Shown: piece by piece, positions 54,661 to 62,306 of the stretch
Numbering within the stretch: the first letter of the stretch is position 1
How the letters are laid out: each line of letters starts with the position of its first letter
Source of the DNA: Janthinobacterium sp. ROICE36
Lineage (GTDB): Bacteria; Pseudomonadota; Gammaproteobacteria; Burkholderiales; Burkholderiaceae_D
Length of the DNA stretch: 64,000 bases
Direction of reading: 5' to 3'
Assembly (NCBI RefSeq): GCF_002869965.1
Contig: NZ_PEBS01000002.1
Span: forward strand, 113,834-177,833
Made by a program: the position numbers and the translations under genes
Notes under the pieces: generated by a model
Told to the model about the DNA's origin: nothing
Seen by the model: only the letters and a program-made list of their open reading frames with translations
Databases searched by the model: none

Positions 54661-55818
54661 ATGTTCAATTTCGACTTTTACAATCCGACGCAAATCCTCT
54701 TCGGCCAGGGCCAGATCGCCGCCATCGCCAGCCTGATCCCGCCGCAGGCGCGGGTCCTGATGACCTACGGCGGCGGCAGCATCAAGCGCAACGGCGTCTA
54801 CGATGAAGTCAGGGCGGCGCTGGCCGGCCATACGGTGCTCGAATTTGCCGGCATCGAACCCAATCCCAGCTACGAAACCCTGATGCAAGCCGTGGCCATG
54901 GTGAAAAACGAGCGCATCGATTTCCTGCTGGCCGTCGGCGGCGGCTCCGTGGTCGATGGCACCAAATTCATCGCCGCCGCCGCCCTGCATGAAGGCGATG
55001 CCTGGGACATCCTGGCGCAAGGCGGCAAGATCGTCGAGGCCGCCCTGCCCTTCGGCACGGTGCTCACCTTGCCGGCCACGGGTTCCGAAATGAATGGCTC
55101 GGCCGTGATCACGCGCAAGGCCACGCAGGAAAAGCGCTCGTTCATGAGCCGCAAGGTGTATCCGAAGTTCTCCGTGCTGGACCCGTCGAAGACGTTTACC
55201 TTGCCGCTGCGCCAGGTAGGCAATGGCGTCGTCGATGCGTTTGCGCATGTCATGGAACAGTACCTGACCTACCCTGTGAACGCGTCGGTGCAGGACCGCT
55301 TCGCCGAAGGCATTTTGCTGACGCTGATCGAGGAAGGCCCGAAAGCCCTGTCGCACCCCGACGACTACGACGTGCGCGCCAACGTGATGTGGAGCGCCAC
55401 CCTGGCCTTGAACGGCCTGATCGGCGTGGGCGTGCCGCAGGACTGGTCCACGCACGCCATCGGACACGAATTGACGGCCCTGTATGAACTTGATCACGCG
55501 CAAACCCTGGCCATCATCCTGCCCAGCATGCTGCGCGTGCGCAAGCAAGCCAAGCGCGCCAAGCTGCTGCAATACGCGGCCCGCGTGTGGGGCCTGGACG
55601 GCGGCGACGAAGATGGCCGCATCGAGGCGGCCATCGCGCGCACGGAATTCTTCTTCCGCCACATGGGCGTCAAGACGCGCCTGGCCGACTACGGCCTGAA
55701 CCATGCCAGCGTGGATGCCGTCGTGGCCGCCCTGGAAGCGCACGGCATGACGGCCCTGGGCGAACAGCGCGACATCACGCCCGACGTCAGCCGCAAGGTG
55801 CTGGAATTGAGCTTATAG
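54661..55818 (+). CDS. Iron-containing alcohol dehydrogenase, YqhD/BdhA type
   Basis: A 385-residue enzyme of the group III (iron-dependent) alcohol dehydrogenases that reduces aldehydes with NADPH. The N-terminal cofactor region starts FNFDFYNPTQILFGQGQ, with VLMTYGGGSIKRNGVYD and AVGGGSVVDGTKFIAAA. Metal ligands come from the VVDAFAHVMEQYL (Asp, His) and THAIGHELTALYELDHAQTL (His, His) segments. The sequence is very like YqhD, a broad-substrate, NADPH-dependent aldehyde reductase used in detoxification. It is divergent from the EncFtn-like gene. Confidence 0.95.
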   Translation: MFNFDFYNPTQILFGQGQIAAIASLIPPQARVLMTYGGGSIKRNGVYDEVRAALAGHTVLEFAGIEPNPSYETLMQAVAMVKNERIDFLLAVGGGSVVDGTKFIAAAALHEGDAWDILAQGGKIVEAALPFGTVLTLPATGSEMNGSAVITRKATQEKRSFMSRKVYPKFSVLDPSKTFTLPLRQVGNGVVDAFAHVMEQYLTYPVNASVQDRFAEGILLTLIEEGPKALSHPDDYDVRANVMWSATLALNGLIGVGVPQDWSTHAIGHELTALYELDHAQTLAIILPSMLRVRKQAKRAKLLQYAARVWGLDGGDEDGRIEAAIARTEFFFRHMGVKTRLADYGLNHASVDAVVAALEAHGMTALGEQRDITPDVSRKVLELSL

Positions 55819-55889
55819 ATTCAAGCCACACTGTTGTAAAACGGTCAGCCAGGTGGGACAGCTGGCCGTGCTTCATGCTAAGCTGTCAT

Positions 55890-55972
55890 TTCGCTAGGGG
55901 TCCTGGAGCAGTCATCCGGGTGAGAGATACCCTTCGTACCTGATCTGGATAATGCCAGCGAAGGAAAGCGCA
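55890..55972 (+). promoter_or_regulatory. TPP riboswitch
   Basis: The conserved thi-box elements are in order: CTAGGGGTCC, a short variable stem, GGGTGAGAGATACCC, TTCGTACCTGATCTGGATAA and TGCCAGCGAAGGAAAGC. This aptamer binds thiamine pyrophosphate and usually represses thiamine synthesis or uptake genes. It lies about 100 bases before the TonB-dependent receptor gene, the only downstream gene. Confidence 0.97.
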
Positions 55973-56070
55973 AAGTACCTCCCTCCTTTGATAGCTCCTG
56001 CGTTGGCGCCAGCCGAACAAGCAGCCTGCCGTATTCTTTCCCCAGAGACGGCTTGAACCACGAGCAATCT

Positions 56071-58206
56071 ATGTCCACACCGAATTTATCTATTTCCGTT
56101 TTGACCCTGGCCATCCTGCACGCGTTTGCCGCGCCCGCCTCTGCCTCCGACGCAGCCGACCCGCAAGCCCAAAGCATGGCTGAAGTCGTCGTCACGGCCA
56201 GCAAGGCGCCGGCCGCCAAGCGCGCCTCCGTGGGCGGTTTTTCCGACGCGCCCCTGCTGCAGACGCCCGCGTCCGTCACCGTCATTGCGCAAAAAGACAT
56301 GCAGGACTTGCAAATTCGCAATCTCAGCGATGCCGTCAAGCTCGACACCAGCATCAACGACGCCTACAACGCCGTCGGCTATGCGGAGCAATTTTCCATC
56401 CGCGGCTTCAAGCTCGACAACAATTCCAGCTACCGCAAGGATGGCGTGGCCATTCCCGGCGACACGCAAATTCCGCTGGAAAACAAGGAACGCATCGAAG
56501 TCCTGAAAGGCCTGGCCGGCTTGCAGGCGGGCGTCGCCGCGCCGGGCGGCGTGATCGACTTCATCGTCAAGCGCCCGACCGCCGCGCCGCTGCGCACCGT
56601 CACCGTGGAAACGCGCGAACGGGGCACCCTGTACGGTGCCATCGACCTGGGCGGCCGCCTGGAAGACACGCGCTTCGGTTACCGTGTCAACGTCGCGGCC
56701 GAGCGCCTGCGCTCCTACATCAAGGGTGCGGATGGCAACCGCAAGTTCATTTCCGGCGCCTTCGACTGGCAAATCTCGCCGCAAGCGCTGCTGCAAATCG
56801 ATGCCGACTACCAGGACAAGGCGCAGGCGACGGCGCCCGGCTTCCAGCTGCTGAATAACACCACTTTGCCGACCGGCATCAGCGCCGACGCCATGCTCAA
56901 CCTGCAGCCGTGGACGCGCCCCGTGGAAACCGTCACCAGCAATATCGGCCTGCGCTTCCAGTACGCGTTCAATGACGACTGGCACGCCACCCTGTCGGCC
57001 AACCAGCACTCGTTCAAGCGCGACGACTACACGGCCTTCCCGTATGGTTGCAGCGGACAAGACCTGTATCCGGGCTTTTGCGGCAATGGCGACTATGACG
57101 TGTATGACTACCGCAGCCTGGGCGAGACGAAAAAGCCGCTGAGCGCGCAAGCCATGATCCAGGGCAAGTTCGCCACCGGCTCGCTACGCCATGAATTCAC
57201 GGCCGGCGTGTCGACCTTCCGCCGCAAGGACCGCGCCGGCCTCTACGTGTACGACTGGGTAGGCGTGAGCAACATCTACCGGCCGCAGATCGTCGGCACC
57301 TCGCCCGGCGTCACGGGCCCCGTGCGCCTGGTGCGCAAGGATACGGAAAACGCCGTCTTCGTGCAGGATATCGTCAGCCTGGCGCAAAACTGGAAGTTGC
57401 ATGGCGGCTTGCGCCATATCAATGTCGACGGCTACCAGTATGTGCTCAAGGCCGACACGGAAATCCGCGCCAAGCACGACTTCCTGCTGCCCAACGTGGC
57501 GCTCGTCTACACCCCGCTCGACAATATCTCCGTATATGCGGCCTACTCGCAGGGCATGGAACATGGCGGCACGGCCGACCGCAAGGCGATGAATGCCAAC
57601 GAAGAGCTGACACCGAGCCGCTCGAAGCAGATCGAATTGGGCGTGAAGATGGATGTGACGCCGGACTTCATGCTGGCGGCCAGCCTGTTCCATATCCGCA
57701 AGGGCCTGGAATTCCAGAACGCTGCCGGCTACTTCGTGCGTGAAGGCCAGGCGCAGCACCGTGGCCTGGAATTATCCGCGCAAGGCAAGGCGGGCCGCGA
57801 CCTGAACCTGGGCGTCTCGCTGACGGCCCTGAACAGCCAGCAATCGAACACGGGCGAGGCATCGCTCGACGGCAAGCGCGTGCCCAACGTGCCCGCCTTC
57901 AAGGCGGCCGTGCATGCGGATTACGCCGTGCAACAGGTGGCGGGCTTGAGCGTCAACGGTAGCTGGGAATATGCGGGCAAGAAAGCATTTGAGTACAACA
58001 ACACGACCTTCGTGCCGTCCTACAACGTGTTCAAATTGGGCGCTGCCTGGGCCACGCGCATCGCCGGTAAGACAGCCGTACTGCGCGCCGCCGTCAACAA
58101 CGTGGCAGACAAGTTCTACTGGCGCGACGTGACGCCGGAATCGGATGGCTATCTGTACCCGGGCGCCAGCCGGACATTTAAACTGTCGGCGCAGTTCGAT
58201 TTTTAA
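56071..58206 (+). CDS. TonB-dependent outer-membrane receptor under TPP-riboswitch control
   Basis: A 711-residue receptor. A signal peptide (SVLTLAILHAFAAPASA) is followed by a TonB box-like AEVVVTASK (about 44-52) and a plug domain (about 70-185; QTPASVTVIAQKDMQDLQIR, NKERIEVLKGLAGLQAGVAA-PGGVIDFIVKRP). A 22-strand-type barrel closes with the terminal aromatic QFDF. Because the TPP riboswitch controls it, its likely cargo is thiamine or a precursor, although sequence alone resembles siderophore receptors. ATG at 56071 is chosen; a TTG 18 bases upstream is possible. Its stop overlaps by 3-4 bases that of the convergent kinase. Confidence 0.92.
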   Translation: MSTPNLSISVLTLAILHAFAAPASASDAADPQAQSMAEVVVTASKAPAAKRASVGGFSDAPLLQTPASVTVIAQKDMQDLQIRNLSDAVKLDTSINDAYNAVGYAEQFSIRGFKLDNNSSYRKDGVAIPGDTQIPLENKERIEVLKGLAGLQAGVAAPGGVIDFIVKRPTAAPLRTVTVETRERGTLYGAIDLGGRLEDTRFGYRVNVAAERLRSYIKGADGNRKFISGAFDWQISPQALLQIDADYQDKAQATAPGFQLLNNTTLPTGISADAMLNLQPWTRPVETVTSNIGLRFQYAFNDDWHATLSANQHSFKRDDYTAFPYGCSGQDLYPGFCGNGDYDVYDYRSLGETKKPLSAQAMIQGKFATGSLRHEFTAGVSTFRRKDRAGLYVYDWVGVSNIYRPQIVGTSPGVTGPVRLVRKDTENAVFVQDIVSLAQNWKLHGGLRHINVDGYQYVLKADTEIRAKHDFLLPNVALVYTPLDNISVYAAYSQGMEHGGTADRKAMNANEELTPSRSKQIELGVKMDVTPDFMLAASLFHIRKGLEFQNAAGYFVREGQAQHRGLELSAQGKAGRDLNLGVSLTALNSQQSNTGEASLDGKRVPNVPAFKAAVHADYAVQQVAGLSVNGSWEYAGKKAFEYNNTTFVPSYNVFKLGAAWATRIAGKTAVLRAAVNNVADKFYWRDVTPESDGYLYPGASRTFKLSAQFDF

Positions 58207-58751
58207 TTGAGGGAAATGGCAGGCGCTGCAGCGAGCGCCTGCAGCAGCAAAGGCGCCGCCTGTTCCAGGCGCGCCTCCAGGTTGTCGCGCAACACGTGGT
58301 AGACGATGCCGCGCGCGTCGAGCTCGTCGAGCAGGTAGCGGTAGATCAGCTGGCGCACGGCTTCCGACTCGCGCTGCAAGCCGTCGGCCACCCACGGGCT
58401 GTCGGGCGCCGTCACCAGGGTCACGTCGTAGTGCGTGGCATCGGCCAGCGCCGCCAGCTGCGCGTCCGCGCCATCAAAATAATGGCGGCTGTAGACGGCC
58501 GTCATCAAGGGCGTGGTATCGCAAAACAGATAGTTCCGGGCTTGCGCGGCGGCTGCCGCTTCGCGTTCGACTTGCATGCGCGCAATACCATACTGGTCGG
58601 CCGCGACGGGCACCCTGCCCTGCGTTGCCACGAATTCGCGCAAGTATTCCGGTACCCAGACGCTGCCGTAGCGCTCGGCCAGGGCGGCCGCCAGGGTCGA
58701 CTTGCCCGACGATTCCGCGCCCAGGATGGCCACGCGCACGCAAGGCGCCAT
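58203..58751 (-). CDS. NadR-like P-loop kinase
   Basis: A 182-residue AAA/P-loop kinase with Walker A GAESSGKST (about 9-17), the WVPEYLREFV stretch, and DTTPLMTAVYSRHYF, which matches the ribosylnicotinamide-kinase domain of NadR. It lacks the N-terminal adenylyltransferase and repressor parts of full NadR. It directly follows the PnuC-type gene (TGATG overlap), so it probably traps the imported vitamin by phosphorylation: nicotinamide riboside if PnuC, or thiamine if the pair belongs with the TPP-controlled receptor that converges on it. Confidence 0.85.
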   Translation of the reverse strand: MAPCVRVAILGAESSGKSTLAAALAERYGSVWVPEYLREFVATQGRVPVAADQYGIARMQVEREAAAAAQARNYLFCDTTPLMTAVYSRHYFDGADAQLAALADATHYDVTLVTAPDSPWVADGLQRESEAVRQLIYRYLLDELDARGIVYHVLRDNLEARLEQAAPLLLQALAAAPAISLN

Positions 58752-59362
58752 CACTTGAGGACCATGGCGTCGGGCGCGGCCGGTGCCGACTTTTTCCACG
58801 CCAGCAAGCCGATGATGGCCATCACGACGAAGAAGCCATACAGCACGGCCGTCAGGGTCAGGCCCTTGTGCAGGTACAGCCAGACATACAGCACGTCGAC
58901 GACGATCCAGGCGATCCAGTTTTCCAGCTTCTTGCGCGACAACAAGAATTGCCCCACCAGGCTGCCTGCCGTGAGGAAACCATCCGCATGGGGCACGTCC
59001 GTGTCCGTCGTCGTCAGCAGCCCGGCAATCAGCAGGAAACCGATCAGCCAGCCCGCGGCGCAGGCCAGCCAGCCGCGGCCATCGAGGCGCGTGACGGGCA
59101 GGGTCTTGCCGCCGCGGGCTGGGTGCAGCCACTGATACCAGCCCCAGAACGAGACGCTGATGAACAGCAGTTGCAAGGCCATGTCGCCATACAGGCGCGA
59201 CTCGAAAAACACGAAACCGTAGGCAGCCGAGGAAATGATGGCGAACAGCCACGCCCAGTGATTCTGGCGGATGTTCAGCGCAACGGTTGTCAGTGCCAGG
59301 ACAAAGGAAATCAGTTCAAGCGGCGTGGTGGCAAAACCCAGCAGGAGAAGCGTATCGTTCAT
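58751..59362 (-). CDS. PnuC/PnuT-family vitamin transporter
   Basis: A 203-residue, seven-helix membrane protein of the PnuC family (SWEET-like fold). Family stretches are LELISFVLALTTVALNIRQN, WAWLFAIISSAAYGFVFFES, RLYGDMALQLLFISVSFWGWYQW and KLENWIAWIVVDVLYVWLY. PnuC carries nicotinamide riboside; PnuT paralogues carry thiamine. The aromatic W-x-x-W and N-W-x-x-W-x-x-x-D residues are present in both, so sequence alone does not decide. It is joined to a NadR-like kinase and lies convergent to the TPP-riboswitch receptor. The ATG at 59362 has a weak ribosome-binding site. Confidence 0.88.
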   Translation of the reverse strand: MNDTLLLLGFATTPLELISFVLALTTVALNIRQNHWAWLFAIISSAAYGFVFFESRLYGDMALQLLFISVSFWGWYQWLHPARGGKTLPVTRLDGRGWLACAAGWLIGFLLIAGLLTTTDTDVPHADGFLTAGSLVGQFLLSRKKLENWIAWIVVDVLYVWLYLHKGLTLTAVLYGFFVVMAIIGLLAWKKSAPAAPDAMVLK

Positions 59363-59447
59363 GGGAATCGTGATGAGGCTGGTGGCGCAGTATGCAATAC
59401 CGGCCATGAATAAGCAAGATTGCCCGCGCCGTCACGCCCCTTTCTCC

Positions 59448-59972
59448 TCAGGCAAAGCCCCCCTTGACGGCGCGCGCCAGCGAACGCTGCACGATCAGCT
59501 TGTGGAAAGGCCGGATCAGCAGGATGTAGGCGCGTCCCACCCTATTGTGGCAATGCACGACGCTGGCCACGGTGACGCTGCCGAAATGTTCCTGCCCCGC
59601 GTCGCGCTGGCGCAGCACCGAGATGCGGAAATCGAGATGGCTGTCATCCTCGCCCACGATGATTTCATCGTCGCTGACGGCAAAGATGCGGAAGATGCCG
59701 ATGCGCTTGCCTGGCCTGGCCTCCATCTGCTTTGCCGTCCGGATGCCGAAGCGCGCCACGATGGCGTCACGCAGCAGCATCAACTTGCGCGCCCAGCCCG
59801 GCTGGCTGCCCAGCAGCTGGCGCGCCAGGCTTTCCATGTCCAGCTCGCCGGCGCGCGCGTTCGGCAGCTCGACGGCATACGCGTCGGCCAGGTTGCTGCC
59901 CGGATACAAGGGGGCGATGCTGGCGCCCGGCGGCAAGGCCACGGCGCGGACGGCGAGGTTCATCTCTTGCAT
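59448..59972 (-). CDS. DUF2867 family protein
   Basis: A 174-residue soluble protein of DUF2867. The family stretch DAYAVELPNARAGELDMESL lies near the N-terminus, and the C-terminal half (SHLDFRISVL, VTVASVVHCHNRVGRAYILL-IRPFHKLIV) is the strongly conserved part, related in fold to SRPBCC/START-like proteins that bind hydrophobic ligands. It is divergent from a TetR regulator with two direct operator-like repeats between them, so the TetR protein is its likely repressor. Ligand and function are unknown. Confidence 0.85.
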   Translation of the reverse strand: MQEMNLAVRAVALPPGASIAPLYPGSNLADAYAVELPNARAGELDMESLARQLLGSQPGWARKLMLLRDAIVARFGIRTAKQMEARPGKRIGIFRIFAVSDDEIIVGEDDSHLDFRISVLRQRDAGQEHFGSVTVASVVHCHNRVGRAYILLIRPFHKLIVQRSLARAVKGGFA

Positions 59973-59983
59973 GTGCTCTCCAT

Positions 59984-60036
59984 GTGTTCAGTGATAACAT
60001 GACCATCATACACGACAATGTGAACAGCGATAACAT
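59984..60036. promoter_or_regulatory. Two direct 17-bp repeats, candidate TetR operators
   Basis: GTGTTCAGTGATAACAT (59984-60000) and GTGAACAGCGATAACAT (60020-60036) match at 15 of 17 positions and lie 36 bases apart, in the 67-base gap between the divergent DUF2867 and TetR genes. One repeat ends 3 bases before the tetR start, ideal for autorepression. Confidence 0.65.
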
Positions 60037-60039
60037 AGA

Positions 60040-60675
60040 ATGACAACAACGAGTAACTATCATCACGGCAACTTGCGCGACACCCTGGTCGCCACCGCCA
60101 TCGCGCAACTGGCGCAGCAGCACGACGCCGCCCTCTCGCTGCGTGAACTGGCGCGCACGGTGGGCGTGTCGATCGCCGCCGTCTACCGCCACTTCCCCAG
60201 CAAGGAAGCCCTGCTGGCCGAGGTGGCGGCGGCCGGCTTCGCCAGCCTGATCGTCAAATGGGAGGCAGAACTGCCGCCGCCGGGCAGCCTGCCCGCCGAG
60301 CAGCGTTTTCAGCTGCTGGGCCAGCAATACATCGAATTCGCCCTGGCCGCGCCGGCCCACTACCGGCTGATGTTCGAGCACCAGGACGTGCGCCAGTTCC
60401 CCGCCCTGCAGGAAGCGGCGCAAGCGTGCTTCCAGTATGTGCTGCAGACGGCCGGCGCGGCCGTGCGCGAAGCGGGCCTCGATGCGCGCTGGGACAAGGC
60501 CGCCGCCAGCGCCGGCTGGTCGCTGGGGCACGGCTACGTGATGCTGCTGCTGAGCGGGCGCCTGGCCATGGCGGACAGCGGCGACGAGCTATCGCCAGCG
60601 ATGGTGCCGCGCTTTTTTCAGTTGCCGGTGGCGGCCTTGCGGCAGGCGCATCAGCCAGCGGGAGAAAAGCAATAA
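60040..60675 (+). CDS. TetR-family transcriptional regulator
   Basis: A 211-residue repressor. The N-terminal helix-turn-helix is clear (YHHGNLRDTLVATAIAQLAQ, LSLRELARTVGVSIAAVYRHF-PSKEALLAEVA). The C-terminal ligand-binding domain (about 75-200) resembles the TetR_C_13/WHG type (APAHYRLMFEHQDVRQFPAL). It divergently faces the DUF2867 gene, and the 17-bp repeats between them are its likely binding sites. The inducer is unknown. Confidence 0.92.
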   Translation: MTTTSNYHHGNLRDTLVATAIAQLAQQHDAALSLRELARTVGVSIAAVYRHFPSKEALLAEVAAAGFASLIVKWEAELPPPGSLPAEQRFQLLGQQYIEFALAAPAHYRLMFEHQDVRQFPALQEAAQACFQYVLQTAGAAVREAGLDARWDKAAASAGWSLGHGYVMLLLSGRLAMADSGDELSPAMVPRFFQLPVAALRQAHQPAGEKQ

Positions 60676-60798
60676 AATGAATCAGTGACCAGCAGCACAG
60701 GTGCAGATTGCACGTCCGTCCTCCCCTCATTCAGAGCAGACGCTACCGTCCAAAACTGACGATTTACACACCATGCGGCCGGCAATGGCGGCGGAAGC

Positions 60799-61332
60799 TC
60801 ACGCAAGGAGGCCTTGGCGCACTTGCTCGAGCAGGCGCTCCTCTTCGTCCGTATCGGCATCGACTTGCGTGACCACGGTCCAGAACGGCGTGCACGTCTT
60901 GATGTGCTCGAAAGCATGGCTCGTTTCCAGCCGCACCATCGTTTTCCTCAGGCTGTGCAGATAGCCCTCCTCGATGGCGCAGAGCAATTCATCATCGGCA
61001 GCGTCAATCAGCTCGCGCAACGCATCTTCGATCCTTGCGTGGCCCTCCTCCCACAGTTGGCCAATTTCCGGCACGTCGGCTTCCATGCACTCGTTCGACC
61101 AGTCCGGAGGATAGTCATCGCGCTGCCGGTTATCGGGATCGATGTCAAAGCTCAACGAAATGGACGGAAGCGATACGGCATTGAAGGCAAAGGCTGAAAA
61201 TGCCTGATCCTTGAAAGCGGACGCGCCCAGCAGCGCCAGCGAGGCGCTGGCCAGCCTGAACCAGGTTGCTTCAACGTCATAGACCGTTTCAAACGCGTGC
61301 CAATCCGGCGGCATATCGGGAGTATCGGGCAT
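60799..61332 (-). CDS. Hypothetical acidic protein
   Basis: A 177-residue cytoplasmic protein, acidic (WSNECMEADVPEIGQLWEEG), with no signal peptide or membrane segment. The overall pattern of WF-x-LASASLALLG and a C-terminal acidic helix (DTDEEERLLEQVRQGLL) resembles small immunity/DUF4303-like proteins but is not convincing. The start at 61332 is the first ATG after the upstream gap; MPPDWH five codons later is possible. It stands alone among unrelated genes. Confidence 0.6.
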   Translation of the reverse strand: MPDTPDMPPDWHAFETVYDVEATWFRLASASLALLGASAFKDQAFSAFAFNAVSLPSISLSFDIDPDNRQRDDYPPDWSNECMEADVPEIGQLWEEGHARIEDALRELIDAADDELLCAIEEGYLHSLRKTMVRLETSHAFEHIKTCTPFWTVVTQVDADTDEEERLLEQVRQGLLA

Positions 61333-61444
61333 GGGGGCCTGTCGTAAAAGAATAGCGGTGGATAGTGGAGGAATTATACGTGGCACTTCCCGCGCGACAG
61401 ACGGCAGCATGTGTGCAGTACGCGCATGGGCGTCAGGGGACGGT

Positions 61445-62218
61445 TTATCTCTGTGGCAGACTGAATGACTTGCTGTACTTGCTCATGATCTGTTTGATCT
61501 CGCCGCTAGCCGAGAGCTTATCGAGCGCCTCTTTCAGTGCCCGAGTCGTTTCCGGCTTTGCGGTTTTCTTGGAAATAAACAAAATGAAATCGTTGCTGCC
61601 CAGGACGAGCGGAACGCCTATGTCTTCCGGTTTCACGCCGCCCATGTACGCGCCGTAAAACAGGCCCATACTCGATCCCACCCCCGCGTCCAAACGTCGC
61701 ATCGCCAAGATCTTTGCCATGGTGACATAGTCATTGACGGGATACTTCTGGATCGCCTTGTCGGTGTCGAATTGCTCCACATATTTGCTGGTGCGTACCA
61801 CGCCGACGGTCTTCCCGTGCAATTCGCTCAGCTTGCTGTAGTTCTTGCCGGATGGGTCCACGAGGATGACAGGCATGGACACGACGACGCCTGCCGGCAC
61901 TGCGCCGCGCGTCATTTGATCGTTGCCGAAGCGTATGATCACATCGGCGCTCCCGTTTTCAATATCGGCGCCGGTTCTGGGATAAGGGATAACGGACAAG
62001 GGACAAGGGACAAGGGAATTGGTGTAGCGCAAGCCTGCAACTTCCGCGATGCGATTGCCGATTTCGTACATCATGCCGGTGGGCTGGCCGTCGCTCCCCA
62101 TGAATCCCCATGGCGGGCCGAGAATGGTGGCAATCTTGAGCGGTTCGCCGAGCGCCTGGCCAGGCAGCGCCAGCAAGATAGCGAGCATTGCAAACAGCCT
62201 GACAACTTTCATTTTCAT
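61445..62218 (-). CDS. Extracellular solute-binding protein (family 3-like)
   Basis: A 257-residue periplasmic binding protein. The signal peptide VVRLFAMLAILLALPGQALG is followed by a type-II binding fold: KIATILGPPWGFMGSDGQPT at the start, GSADVIIRFGNDQ, and a second lobe with GKTVGVVRTSKYVEQFD. Family-3 proteins bind amino acids and related ligands; the ligand here is unknown and no permease is adjacent. Residues about 70-80 (VPCPLSVIPYP) are encoded by a 7-nt tandem repeat and look like a 7-residue insertion into a VPYPRTG-type loop. The start may be GTG at 62221, ATG at 62218 or ATG at 62212. Confidence 0.85.
   Translation of the reverse strand: MKMKVVRLFAMLAILLALPGQALGEPLKIATILGPPWGFMGSDGQPTGMMYEIGNRIAEVAGLRYTNSLVPCPLSVIPYPRTGADIENGSADVIIRFGNDQMTRGAVPAGVVVSMPVILVDPSGKNYSKLSELHGKTVGVVRTSKYVEQFDTDKAIQKYPVNDYVTMAKILAMRRLDAGVGSSMGLFYGAYMGGVKPEDIGVPLVLGSNDFILFISKKTAKPETTRALKEALDKLSASGEIKQIMSKYSKSFSLPQR
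61979..62018 (-). repeat. Heptanucleotide tandem repeat inside the solute-binding-protein gene
   Basis: On the coding strand, TCCCTTG occurs three times in tandem, followed by TCCGTTA, TCCCTTA and TCCC. The unit is not a multiple of three, so a change by one or two units would shift the frame; a change by three keeps it. Confidence 0.9.
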
Positions 62219-62306
62219 CACTTTTTTAGATGCGTGGATTCAATTGATCCCGCGCATAGTGTATGCCCGATTGGCCTGGATGCACTGCATGACGATCAAT
62301 TTTCCA

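Noticed and set aside
61979..62018. Repeat considered as a CRISPR-like array
   Set aside because: The units are only 7 bases, contiguous and without spacers, and lie inside a coding frame.
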